Shown: in pieces, positions 1 to 7,379 of the stretch
Numbering within the stretch: the stretch's first letter is position 1
How the letters are laid out: every line of letters starts with the position of its first letter
Source: an uncultured Solirubrobacterales bacterium
Lineage (GTDB): Bacteria; Actinomycetota; Thermoleophilia; Solirubrobacterales; Solirubrobacteraceae
NCBI GenBank assembly: GCA_903953065.1
Contig: CAJBIG010000010.1
Span: forward strand, 1-17,967
DNA: 17,967 bases
Direction of reading: 5' to 3'
Position numbers and translations under genes: made by a program
Notes under the pieces: model-generated
Told to the model about the DNA's origin: nothing
Seen by the model: only the letters and a program-made list of their open reading frames with translations
Database searches by the model: none

Positions 1-1313
1 GTGTGCTGGTCAACAGCGCGCCGCAGTTCGACGGACAGCCCAACCGTGAGGCGCTGAATCAGATCGTCATTTGGCTCGAGAACGAAGGCAAGGGCAAGCT
101 GGCGGTCAACTACCGCCTTCGTGATTGGTTGATCAGCCGCCAGCGCTACTGGGGCTGTCCGATCCCGATCGTGCGCTGCCCGGAGTGCGGAATCGTTCCA
201 GTTCCCAATGATCAGCTGCCGGTGATGCTGCCGGTGATCGAGGACTACGCCCCGCAAGGCCAATCGCCGCTTGCCGCCGCAACCGACTGGGTCAACACCG
301 AGTGCCCGAACTGCGGCGGCGCGGCCGAGCGCGAGACCGACACGATGGACACCTTTGTTGACTCGTCTTGGTACTTCCTGCGCTACTGCGACGCGTCAAA
401 CGATGAGGCGGCCTGGGACCCGGCGATTCTGCGCGAGTGGATGCCGGTCGACCAATACATCGGCGGCGTCGAACACGCAATTCTCCACCTGCTCTACGCG
501 CGATTCTTCTGCAAGGCGCTCGCCGACCTCGGTCACCTTGATGTCGATGAACCGTTCGCGCGGCTCTTCACGCAGGGGATGATCACGCGCGACGGGGCAA
601 AGATGTCGAAGTCACGCGGCAACGTCGTGTCGCCCAAAGCGATCGTTGATCGCTACGGCGCTGACAGCGCCCGCGCATACATTCTCTTCATCGGCGCCCC
701 CGATCAGGACGCCGACTGGTCGGACGAGGGGGTCGAGGGCGTCCACCGCTTCCTGTCAAGGCTCTGGCGGCTGAGCGCCGAGGTCGCAGATCACGACGCG
801 GCCAGCGCATCTGCCGGCGACGAGGCAGCCGATCTGGAGCTGCTGCGAAAGGCGAACTGGGCGATCGAGAAGGTGACCGCTGACATGGACCGCCGCTTTG
901 CCTTCAACACAGCGATCGCGGCGGTGATGGAGCTGATTAATGATGTTTCCCGGCTGCGCGATAGTGCGGGGCTCGCCGCGCAACGCTTCGCTCTCGAGAC
1001 GGCCTCGTCGCTCTGCTTCCCGTTTGCTCCTCACGTAACGACCGACGCTTACTTCCTGCTGACCGGTGAGCGGCTTTGGGAGCAGCCATGGCCAAAGGCC
1101 GACGCTGCGATGCTCGAACGCGACAGCTATGAGCTTGTCTGCCAGGTCAACGGCAAGCTCCGCGATCGCGTCGAGGTGGCCAGCGACGCCAGCAAGGAGG
1201 AGCTGGAGGCGGCGGCGCTGGCGGCGCCGAACGTGAAGGTTCACCTTGAGGGCCGCGAACCAAAGAAGGTGATTGTCGTGCCCGGGAAGCTCGTCAACAT
1301 CGTCGTTGGCTGA
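1..1313 (+). CDS. leuS: Leucyl-tRNA synthetase, C-terminal half (5' truncated by window edge)
   Basis: This enzyme charges tRNA-Leu with leucine in the cytoplasm. The first full codon is at position 3 and the frame is open to the left edge, so the N-terminal catalytic half with the HIGH motif and most of the editing domain lie outside. The visible 436 residues begin in the segment VLVNSAPQFDG. They continue with DWLISRQRYWG (residues 41-51), a zinc-type pair of cysteine pairs (59/62 and 101/104), GGVEHAILHLLYARFF, the KMSKS loop at 200-204 (bases 600-614), the helical anticodon-binding domain, and a C-terminal domain ending in VPGKLVNIVV. Only a few residues separate FTQGM from KMSKS, so the leucine-specific insertion found there in E. 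coli LeuRS is absent; this is the compact type known from many bacteria. No recognisable terminator follows. Confidence 0.97.
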   Translation, partial: VLVNSAPQFDGQPNREALNQIVIWLENEGKGKLAVNYRLRDWLISRQRYWGCPIPIVRCPECGIVPVPNDQLPVMLPVIEDYAPQGQSPLAAATDWVNTECPNCGGAAERETDTMDTFVDSSWYFLRYCDASNDEAAWDPAILREWMPVDQYIGGVEHAILHLLYARFFCKALADLGHLDVDEPFARLFTQGMITRDGAKMSKSRGNVVSPKAIVDRYGADSARAYILFIGAPDQDADWSDEGVEGVHRFLSRLWRLSAEVADHDAASASAGDEAADLELLRKANWAIEKVTADMDRRFAFNTAIAAVMELINDVSRLRDSAGLAAQRFALETASSLCFPFAPHVTTDAYFLLTGERLWEQPWPKADAAMLERDSYELVCQVNGKLRDRVEVASDASKEELEAAALAAPNVKVHLEGREPKKVIVVPGKLVNIVVG

Positions 1314-1383
1314 ACGCTGCGCGGGGACAGTTTTGATGGGGGTCGGTAACTAGCTCTGGCTGGCGCTGTAACAGGAGCGCGCG

Positions 1384-1389
1384 TAGCGT
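1384..1389 (+). promoter_or_regulatory. Putative -10 box (TAGCGT) for comEA
   Basis: TAGCGT ends 7 bases before the GTG start of comEA, which would put the transcription start at or next to the GTG. No convincing -35 hexamer is seen at 16-18 bases. The only purine-rich stretch, AGGAG near 1373-1377, lies about 19 bases before the GTG, too far for a normal ribosome binding site. The 83-base gap from leuS holds a weak hairpin (GCGCT 1363-1367 with AGCGC 1376-1380) without a T-run and nothing else recognisable. Confidence 0.4.
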
Positions 1390-1396
1390 CACGACG

Positions 1397-2005
1397 GTGC
1401 GAGAGATTCCCAGACCGGTCTTGATCTCGGCCGCTGTGGTGGCCGTGATCGCGCTTGCAATCGCAGGCAAGTCGCTCGCACGGGAGGCACCGAAGGGCGC
1501 TCCCGGCTCGGCGCCGTACGAGCGCGCTTCGAGCTCCTCGGCTGCCGCGCCGGCCGGCCTTGTTGAGCGCGGCGGCGAGCGCGCCGTTGTTCACGTTGCC
1601 GGCGCCGTACAGCGGCCAGGCGTCTACAGACTTCGATCCGGCGCCCGCGTGCGCGACGCCGTCCGCCGCGCCGGAGGGGCCTCAAGCGACGGTGACGCAA
1701 ACGCGATCAATCTGGCAGCCAAGGTCGTCGATGGGGCTCAGGTGATCGTGCCGCTTAAGCTTGGTAAGGCAGCCGCGGGCGCTGCGCCAGCCGAAGCAGG
1801 CTCTACGTCTACAGCGCCAATTAGCCTCGGCAACGCGACCGCCGAGCAGCTCGACACGCTCGATGGGGTGGGCCCGGCAACGGCCGAGAAGATCATCCAG
1901 TGGAGGACCGAAAACGGCGGTTTCACGAGCGTTGACGATCTTGGCGAAGTTCCCGGTATCGGTCCGAAGAAGCTTGAGGCGCTGCGCTCGCAAGTCACTC
2001 CGTGA
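1397..2005 (+). CDS. comEA: ComEA-type DNA-binding competence protein (SLBB + helix-hairpin-helix)
   Basis: This is a membrane-anchored DNA receptor of the natural-transformation machinery, which hands double-stranded DNA to the ComEC channel. The 202-residue product has one N-terminal transmembrane helix (about residues 9-28) and an Ala/Ser/Gly-rich linker. A SLBB domain follows (about 64-120, with HVAGAVQRPGVYRL and ending VIVPL). After a second linker come two helix-hairpin-helix motifs in 143-202 (LDGVGPATAEKII and VPGIGPKKLEAL), the classic ComEA C-terminus. The GTG at 1397 is chosen because the membrane helix follows it directly and a TAGCGT box sits 7 bases upstream. Its stop TGA (2003-2005) overlaps the GTG of comEC by four bases (GTGA), so the two are probably co-transcribed and translationally coupled. 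Confidence 0.93.
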   Translation: MREIPRPVLISAAVVAVIALAIAGKSLAREAPKGAPGSAPYERASSSSAAAPAGLVERGGERAVVHVAGAVQRPGVYRLRSGARVRDAVRRAGGASSDGDANAINLAAKVVDGAQVIVPLKLGKAAAGAAPAEAGSTSTAPISLGNATAEQLDTLDGVGPATAEKIIQWRTENGGFTSVDDLGEVPGIGPKKLEALRSQVTP

Positions 2006-4251
2006 GCTCGGCCGCTGAAGCGCTGCGCAGACACCCGCGCCATCTGCTGGCGGGCGCCCTCGTGCTGGGCCTTGGCCTCGGTTGGCGCTCGCCGCTGGCG
2101 CTGGCGGCCGTGCTTCTGGCGGCCGCCGGGATGGCGGTCGTGACGCGTTCCGGCGCGCCCCTTCTGTTTGGCCTCGTGGCCGCAGTGTTGCTCGGAGCGC
2201 TATTTGCCGACGCGCGGCTCTCCGCGCTCGATCGTTCGCAGATCACAGGGCTGATTGGCCACGCCGTGCGCGGTGAAGTGATCTTCACGCAGGCGCCGCG
2301 AGCCGGCAGCTTCGGCTGGTCGGCTCTCGGCCAACTGCGCGGTGAGCCGGTGCTTGTGCGCGGCAACGACAAGCCACCGCAAATTGCAGTCGGTGAGATC
2401 GCAACAGTCTTCGGCTCGTTGCGGCCGCTCGGAGAGGGCGACGGTTGGCTCGCTGCGCAGCACGTTCGCGCAATCCTCAAGCCAAGTTCGCTTCAGGTGT
2501 CTGCTCGCCAGCGTGGAGGGCTCGCCGGTTTCGTTGATCGCATACGTTGGCGCGCGACGACGGCGCTCAGCGCGCAGCTCCCATCGGCTGAAGCTGGGCT
2601 ACTGCGCGGAATGACGCTCGGGGACGACAGCGCAATGCCGACCGAACTGCGCGACGCTATGCGCCGCTCCGGCCTCGGCCACCTCGTTGCCGCATCCGGT
2701 GCCAACGTCGCGCTGCTGGTCTTGCTCGTCTTCGCGCTCGGCGCCGCGCTTGGGGCGCCCCGCTCGGTGCGTCTGGTGTTCGCTCTGCTCGCAATCGCGC
2801 TTTACGTTCCGCTCGCCGGCAGCGGCGCGTCGATTCAGCGCGCGGGCGTGATGGGCGCAGCCGTTCTCGTCGCTGCGATTGCCTCGCGCCCAAGTTCGCG
2901 CTGGTACGCGCTGCTGTTGGCGGCGATAGTGACTCTGGGAGTTGACCCGTTGGCCGGTGAACAGCCGGGCTGGCAGCTCAGCTTTGCCGCAGTCGCGGCG
3001 ATCGGGCTACTTGCAGCGCCAATGCGCGAGCGGCTTGAGGCGCGGCGGGTGCCTGCGCTGATCAGCGAGCCACTGGCTCTGACCGCTGCCGCAACGCTGG
3101 GAAGCGCACCGGTCGCGGCTGCCGCATTTGGAACGCTTTCGCTCGTTTCGCTTCCAGCCAATCTCGCGGCCGCGTTGCTTGTCGCGCCGGTCACGTGGCT
3201 GGGGATGGTCGCCGCGCTCATTGGCCAACTCTCCGCGTCGCTCGCCGCTCCGTTGACTTGGCTGGCCTACTGGCCGCTCAGCGCGATCATTACGATCGCT
3301 CGCTTCAGCGCCGCGCTACCGGCCGCTCAGGTAAACGCCGGTGGGCCGATCGTCGCAGCCGGCTGCGCCAGTTTGGCGCTGATCGTGCGGTTCGGGCGCG
3401 GGCACAGGCGCGCTGCGACAGTTGGAGCGCTCTGCGCGGCGGTGGCAGCGATCGGCCTATTCGTTAGTCGCGAGCGCGCCGTAGTGGCTCCACCTGCCCC
3501 CGGCACGACGCGGATCAGTTTTCTCGATGTCGGTCAAGGCGACGCGACGCTGGTGCAGAGCGGCGGGCATGCGGTTTTGGTTGACAGCGGGCCGCCCGGC
3601 GGTGGAGTGGTCGAGCGGCTACGTGAGGAAGGAATCAAAGAGCTCGACCTGCTCGTCGCGACGCACGCTCAGGCGGACCACCTTGGCGCCGCCGATGAAG
3701 TCCTCGACGCAATCCCGGTGGCGGCGCTGCTTGACGGCCGCGATGGAGTAGTCGAACCAGAGGGGAGTGCGATGGCGGAGAGCGCCGGTCGCAAAGGCGT
3801 GCCTCTGGTCGCTCCATCTGCGGGGGATGCGATCAACCTCGGTTCGCTCACGCTCGAAATTGTCTCGCCGCGCGGCAACTCTCGCTCAGCGAGCACCGCC
3901 GACCCGAACCAGCGCGCGGTCGTGATTCTCGCGAGGGCCCCGGGACTTCGACTACTGCTGACCGCCGACGCGGAATCAGATGTCCTCGCACCGCTCCAGT
4001 TGCCTCTGATCGACGTCCTTAAGGTCAGCCATCACGGTAGTTCTGATGACGGACTGCCGCGGCTGTTGGAGCGGCTGCGGCCGCAGGTCGCGGTGATTGC
4101 GGTTGGAGCACGAAACAGCTACGGCCACCCTGCCGCCGAGACGATGAGCGCGCTGCGCAACGCAGGCGTGCGCACCTGGCGCACCGATAAAGACGGCACA
4201 GTGCGGATTGAAATTGACAGCGACGGGCTGCACGTCCAGCGGCCGACCTAA
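2002..4251 (+). CDS. comEC: ComEC/Rec2 competence DNA channel with metallo-beta-lactamase domain
   Basis: ComEC is the inner-membrane channel that imports single-stranded DNA during transformation. The 749 residues are in family order. Hydrophobic segments come first, then an N-terminal soluble domain (about 60-160), then the multi-helix Competence domain (about 190-460, with LLRGMTLGDDSAMP and GLGHLVAASGANVALL). The C-terminal metallo-beta-lactamase-like domain is complete: FLDVGQGDATL at 507-517, THAQADH at 554-560, SHHGSSD at 676-682 and YGHP near the end. This domain is thought to degrade the non-transported strand. The second metal-motif position, usually His or Asp in THxHxDH or THxDxDH, is Gln557 here. 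The gene starts at a GTG overlapping the comEA stop. Its TAA stop coincides with a candidate -10 box for holA. Confidence 0.95.
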   Translation: MSSAAEALRRHPRHLLAGALVLGLGLGWRSPLALAAVLLAAAGMAVVTRSGAPLLFGLVAAVLLGALFADARLSALDRSQITGLIGHAVRGEVIFTQAPRAGSFGWSALGQLRGEPVLVRGNDKPPQIAVGEIATVFGSLRPLGEGDGWLAAQHVRAILKPSSLQVSARQRGGLAGFVDRIRWRATTALSAQLPSAEAGLLRGMTLGDDSAMPTELRDAMRRSGLGHLVAASGANVALLVLLVFALGAALGAPRSVRLVFALLAIALYVPLAGSGASIQRAGVMGAAVLVAAIASRPSSRWYALLLAAIVTLGVDPLAGEQPGWQLSFAAVAAIGLLAAPMRERLEARRVPALISEPLALTAAATLGSAPVAAAAFGTLSLVSLPANLAAALLVAPVTWLGMVAALIGQLSASLAAPLTWLAYWPLSAIITIARFSAALPAAQVNAGGPIVAAGCASLALIVRFGRGHRRAATVGALCAAVAAIGLFVSRERAVVAPPAPGTTRISFLDVGQGDATLVQSGGHAVLVDSGPPGGGVVERLREEGIKELDLLVATHAQADHLGAADEVLDAIPVAALLDGRDGVVEPEGSAMAESAGRKGVPLVAPSAGDAINLGSLTLEIVSPRGNSRSASTADPNQRAVVILARAPGLRLLLTADAESDVLAPLQLPLIDVLKVSHHGSSDDGLPRLLERLRPQVAVIAVGARNSYGHPAAETMSALRNAGVRTWRTDKDGTVRIEIDSDGLHVQRPT

Positions 4252-4254
4252 ACT
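4249..4254 (+). promoter_or_regulatory. Putative -10 box (TAAACT) for holA, overlapping the comEC stop
   Basis: TAAACT contains the TAA stop of comEC and ends 7 bases before the TTG proposed as the holA start. No -35 is found at normal spacing. A perfect TTGACA at 4214-4219 is 29 bases away, too far to pair with it. No Shine-Dalgarno sequence is present. Confidence 0.35.
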
Positions 4255-4261
4255 GACCGCC

Positions 4262-5233
4262 TTGCCCGAGTTCCAAGCCGCATATCTGATTCACGGTGAG
4301 GACCACGGCCGCGTTTCCGAACGGCGTGGCAAGCTCGCCGCTCTGGCTGAACTGGAAGGTGGCGCCGGCGGCATCGAGCAGTTTGATGCCGCCAGCTCGG
4401 CGCCCGCTGAGATCGCTGCCGCTCTAAGTGCGATGACCTTCGCCGTCGGTTGGCGGTTCCTGATTGTTGGCGGCTGCGAACGCTGGCGCGACGGCGACGT
4501 CAAAGCCGACCTCGCTCCCGCGATGGCTGCAATGCCGGCCGAGACAACGATTGCTTTCTTCGCCTGCGAAGACGGCCGCCAGCAGGCGCCGGAGGCGCTC
4601 CACAAGGCCGTAAAGGCGCTGGGGGGAACGATCGCCAGCGAGGGGGTGCTGAAATCCAAGGAGCTGCCGCCATGGGTGATCGCACAGGCCGCCACGATGT
4701 CAATGACGCTTGACGGTGCGGGGGCGCAGGCGCTCATCGCCCAAGTAGGAGAGCGCCAGCAGCGGCTGCTGCGTGAGCTCGAGAAGCTTGCGCTCGAATA
4801 TGGGCCGGGTGCAAAGATCGGAGTGGAGGAGGTTGGTGATTCCGCCGCCAACTCCTCTGAGCTGCTCGTTTGGGGCCTGGTCGATGCCATCGTCGCCCGT
4901 GACCAGCGCACCGCGCTACTTACCTATCTGCGCTTGCGCGAGCAGAACGAGGATGCCGGTCGGTTGGCCGTCGCGATCGTGCGGCGGCTACGTGACGTGA
5001 CGGCGATCGCCGAGCGGCTCGAAGCGGGAGCAACCGATTCCCAGGCGGTGGCTGGGATCCCCGGCGGCAGCTACGCAGCGAAGCGCCGGTTGGCGGAGGC
5101 GCGAAGCGCCGACCCTGATCTGTTGCGCGAGGCGACTGAAGCGCTCGCCGCGCTCGAACTGGCTAGTCGCGGCGGGAGCGCGCTGGACAAGGACACAGAG
5201 ACTCTGCGCGTGATCGAACGGATCGCCGCTTAG
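4262..5233 (+). CDS. holA: DNA polymerase III subunit delta
   Basis: The delta subunit of the clamp-loader complex opens the beta sliding clamp during replication. The product (323 residues from the TTG at 4262) starts with AAYLIHGEDHGRVSERRGKL, the degenerate AAA+ N-terminus of HolA. It goes on to an AAA+-like middle (VGWRFLIVGGCERW, ETTIAFFACED, then GERQQRLLRELEKLALEYG) and a helical C-terminal collar (DAIVARDQRTALLTYLRLREQNED). Reading could also begin at a TTG at 4208 inside comEC. The downstream TTG is preferred because it fits the usual HolA N-terminus, leaves no overlap, and has TAAACT 7 bases upstream. The order comEA-comEC-holA, with rpsT opposite, is a common bacterial arrangement and supports the call. 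The stop TAG lies 2 bases from the convergent rpsT stop. Confidence 0.9.
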   Translation: MPEFQAAYLIHGEDHGRVSERRGKLAALAELEGGAGGIEQFDAASSAPAEIAAALSAMTFAVGWRFLIVGGCERWRDGDVKADLAPAMAAMPAETTIAFFACEDGRQQAPEALHKAVKALGGTIASEGVLKSKELPPWVIAQAATMSMTLDGAGAQALIAQVGERQQRLLRELEKLALEYGPGAKIGVEEVGDSAANSSELLVWGLVDAIVARDQRTALLTYLRLREQNEDAGRLAVAIVRRLRDVTAIAERLEAGATDSQAVAGIPGGSYAAKRRLAEARSADPDLLREATEALAALELASRGGSALDKDTETLRVIERIAA

Positions 5234-5255
5234 CGCTAGGCGCTGACGCCGGCGC
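5233..5255 (+). terminator. GC-rich hairpin at the holA/rpsT junction (possible terminator)
   Basis: GCGC (5233-5236) pairs with GCGC (5252-5255) and GGCG (5239-5242) with CGCC (5247-5250) around a CTGA loop, with a small internal loop. It follows the holA stop and overlaps the 3' end of rpsT. There is no T-run on either side, so it is not a standard intrinsic terminator and might only slow polymerase or protect 3' ends. Confidence 0.2.
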
Positions 5256-5502
5256 GGATCCGCGTTGCGCGGGACTTCTTGCGCGAGCCGGTGTTCTTGT
5301 GCAGCGCACCGTGGGCGACGGCCTTGTCGATCATCGACGCGAGCTTCAAGTGCTCGGCGTCAGCGACAGCATCGTCGCCGGCCTTTACGGCATCCTCAAG
5401 GCGACGCTGGTAGGTCTTGATTGCCGACGTGTAACGACGGTTCTCGAGACGCTCGCGTTCATTGCGGGCGTTGCGCTTCTTCTGTGAATTAAGATTGGCC
5501 AT
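5236..5502 (-). CDS. rpsT: 30S ribosomal protein S20
   Basis: S20 is a small basic protein that binds 16S rRNA early in 30S assembly. The 88 residues begin MANLNSQKKRNARNERER and end KNTGSRKKSRATRIRAGVSA. This is the typical S20 pattern: a Lys/Arg-rich N-terminal helix, then IKTYQRRLEDAVKAGD, then MIDKAVAHGALHKNT with the conserved basic tail. The ATG (5502-5500) is the standard S20 start and has no Shine-Dalgarno sequence upstream. The gene faces holA tail to tail, with 2 bases between the stop codons, and diverges from murJ. Length and composition are normal. Confidence 0.97.
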   Translation of the reverse strand: MANLNSQKKRNARNERERLENRRYTSAIKTYQRRLEDAVKAGDDAVADAEHLKLASMIDKAVAHGALHKNTGSRKKSRATRIRAGVSA

Positions 5503-5514
5503 AGCCGAGGGCGA

Positions 5515-5520
5515 ATTCTA
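5515..5520 (-). promoter_or_regulatory. Putative -10 box (TAGAAT) for rpsT
   Basis: On the minus strand TAGAAT matches the TATAAT consensus at five of six positions and ends 12 bases before the rpsT ATG. That would give a 5' leader of only about 5 bases. No -35 match is visible at 17 bases. The 63-base rpsT-murJ gap must hold both divergent promoters. Confidence 0.45.
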
Positions 5521-5550
5521 GCGCCCTGCCTATTCGCCGGGGGCGACCCT

Positions 5551-5556
5551 TAGGAT
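5551..5556 (+). promoter_or_regulatory. Putative -10 box (TAGGAT) for murJ
   Basis: TAGGAT matches TATAAT at four of six positions and ends 9 bases before the murJ GTG at 5566. The GGGGA between box and start is purine-rich and could serve as a weak ribosome binding site if transcription started upstream. With this box the mRNA would be leaderless or nearly so. No clear -35. Confidence 0.35.
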
Positions 5557-5565
5557 TGGGGACTA

Positions 5566-7329
5566 GTGACCTCGCGGCCAGGTAGCCCAAACGACCCGGA
5601 GCCGGAGGATGACCCCGGCGCCGAAGAGGCCGTGCTCGATGCCTCATTTGCTGGTGGTGTGCTTCCGGCCTCTGACGCTGCAGCAGGAGCCGCTGCAGCC
5701 CGCGCCGCGGTTAAGAAGATCGACGATGAAGGCCCGGAAGCGCCAGGAGCCAAGGCCGGGGTTGCGCGCAACACCGTTCTCTTCTCGGTCGCAACCGGGC
5801 TCTCGCGGGTCGCCGGGTTGGCACGGGAAATTCTTGCTGCCAGCTACTTCGGCACGAGCGGCGCAGCATCCGCCTTCACCATCGCCTTCCAGCTCCCGAA
5901 TCTTGTGCGCGGTCTTTTCGCTGACGCCGCGCTGAGCGCCGCCTTCGTCCCCGTCTTCGCCGAGTTCCTTGAGCAGAAGCGTCGCCGCGAGGCGATCCTC
6001 TTGGCTTCGACGCTGTTTTGGATCATTCTCCTCGTCCTCGGAGCGCTCAGCGCGATCTTCATCTTCGCCGCGGGCGTCCTGATTCCGCTCTTCATCCCAG
6101 GCGACAACTTCACGCCGCAGCTCGTTGACCTCGCCATCGGGCTCTCTCAGGTGCTGTTTCCGATCGTTGTGCTGCTGGGCATAAATGGGCTGCTGGTAGG
6201 AATCGTCAACAGCTATCACCACTTCACGATTCCGGCGCTCGCGCCGCTGGTCTGGAACGTGGTAATCATCGGAGCGTTGATTGGGCTGCGTCCGTTGTTC
6301 AGCGCCGACGATCAGATCTACGCTTATGCGATCGGCGTACTGCTCGGCACGGTCGTCCAGTTGCTGATGGTGATCCCGGTACTGGCGAAGATTGACTTCC
6401 GGCTCAAGTTTCATTTCAACTGGCGCGACCCCGGCGTAACGCGCGTTCTGAAGCTAATGATTCCGGTCACGATCGGGCTCGGTGTGATCAACATCGACCT
6501 CGTGATCAACTCCGTCGTTGGTGCACTGATCTCGGACAGCGCCCCGCGTGCGATCGATGCCGCATTCCGGATCTACATGCTGCCGCAGGGGATCTTCAGC
6601 GTTGCGCTGGCGACAGTTCTGTTCCCATCGCTCAGCCGTCTGGTGGCGCGCAATGACATCGGAGGGCTCCGTGCTCTGGTCGGTACCGGCACGCGGCAGA
6701 ACCTGCTGCTGCTGGTTCCTGCCGCGGCGGCGACGATGGCGCTGGCCGTGCCGATTACGGAGCTGATCTACCAGTACGGGGCATTCAACGCCGCCTCAAC
6801 TGTGGAGGTCTCAACGGCGCTTTTCTGGTTTGCCTTCTCGATGCCGTTCGCCGGTCTCAACCTCTTGCTTACGCGCACATTCTTCTCGCTCCAGAGGCCG
6901 TGGATTCCAAGCGCCCTGGCGGCGGTCAACCTTCTTGTCAACGCGGCAGTTTCGCTCGCTCTCTACAAGCCGCTCGGGATCGCCGGCCCGGTGATCGGAA
7001 CCGTCGTTGCGAGCGCCGGCATGACCGCGGCACAGATGATCTTCCTGCGCCGTCAGCTCGGCGGTTCTATTGAAGGTCGCGAGACTCTGATCATGACGAT
7101 CAAGGTGATCTTCTCGGCGGTTCTGCTGATCATCGTCAGCCGCGGGATCTGGCTCCTTGTCGACGGCGCGATCGGCAGCGCCGGTCCGCTGACGCGACTG
7201 ATCGGCGTGCTGCCCGCACTCGCCGCCGGACTGCTCGTCTACCTGGCCGCTGTGAGGTTGTTGCGAATTCGGGAGGCCGACCAGATCCTTCACTTCTTCA
7301 CCAGTCGCCTACGGCGCCTGAGCTCCTGA
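5566..7329 (+). CDS. murJ: Lipid II flippase MurJ (MviN family)
   Basis: MurJ is a MOP-superfamily flippase that moves the peptidoglycan precursor lipid II across the inner membrane. The 587 residues begin with about 65 acidic, Ala/Gly/Pro-rich residues predicted to be disordered and cytoplasmic. About 14 hydrophobic helices follow. The family signature is clear: LSRVAGLAREILAASYFG (79-96) and FQLPNLVRGLFADAALS (108-124). Arg81, Arg87 and Arg115 align with the functionally important Arg18, Arg24 and Arg52 of E. coli MurJ. The position aligned with E. coli Asp39 is Ser102. The GTG at 5566 is the first possible start; later in-frame starts would remove the acidic extension without touching the core, so the true N-terminus is uncertain. 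It is divergent from rpsT and 50 bases ahead of lepA. Confidence 0.93.
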   Translation: MTSRPGSPNDPEPEDDPGAEEAVLDASFAGGVLPASDAAAGAAAARAAVKKIDDEGPEAPGAKAGVARNTVLFSVATGLSRVAGLAREILAASYFGTSGAASAFTIAFQLPNLVRGLFADAALSAAFVPVFAEFLEQKRRREAILLASTLFWIILLVLGALSAIFIFAAGVLIPLFIPGDNFTPQLVDLAIGLSQVLFPIVVLLGINGLLVGIVNSYHHFTIPALAPLVWNVVIIGALIGLRPLFSADDQIYAYAIGVLLGTVVQLLMVIPVLAKIDFRLKFHFNWRDPGVTRVLKLMIPVTIGLGVINIDLVINSVVGALISDSAPRAIDAAFRIYMLPQGIFSVALATVLFPSLSRLVARNDIGGLRALVGTGTRQNLLLLVPAAAATMALAVPITELIYQYGAFNAASTVEVSTALFWFAFSMPFAGLNLLLTRTFFSLQRPWIPSALAAVNLLVNAAVSLALYKPLGIAGPVIGTVVASAGMTAAQMIFLRRQLGGSIEGRETLIMTIKVIFSAVLLIIVSRGIWLLVDGAIGSAGPLTRLIGVLPALAAGLLVYLAAVRLLRIREADQILHFFTSRLRRLSS

Positions 7330-7334
7330 CGAAT

Positions 7335-7347
7335 AGCTCTTCGAGCT
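7335..7347 (+). terminator. Small hairpin after murJ (weak terminator candidate)
   Basis: AGCTC and GAGCT form a 5-bp stem around TTC, starting 5 bases after the murJ stop. It is short and not followed by a T-run, so termination here is doubtful. Confidence 0.15.
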
Positions 7348-7352
7348 CGCCC

Positions 7353-7358
7353 TACGCT
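7353..7358 (+). promoter_or_regulatory. Possible -10 box (TACGCT) for lepA
   Basis: TACGCT lies 21 bases before the lepA ATG, farther than the boxes at other starts here, so it would give a leader of about 14 bases. There is no good -35 and no Shine-Dalgarno. lepA could instead be read from the murJ transcript. Confidence 0.2.
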
Positions 7359-7379
7359 GTATCCCGAGCACAAGCCGCC

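Noticed and set aside
4214..4219. Perfect TTGACA, a consensus -35 hexamer, near the end of comEC
   Set aside because: It lies 29 bases from the TAAACT box and has no -10 match at 16-18 bases. It encodes part of the comEC C-terminus (Ile-Asp-Ser), so a chance match is likeliest.
5644..6414. Long leftward open frame opposite murJ
   Set aside because: It is fully antisense to a well-supported MurJ. Its Glu/Arg/Asp/Gln-rich composition is what the complement of hydrophobic codons produces, and it matches no known family.
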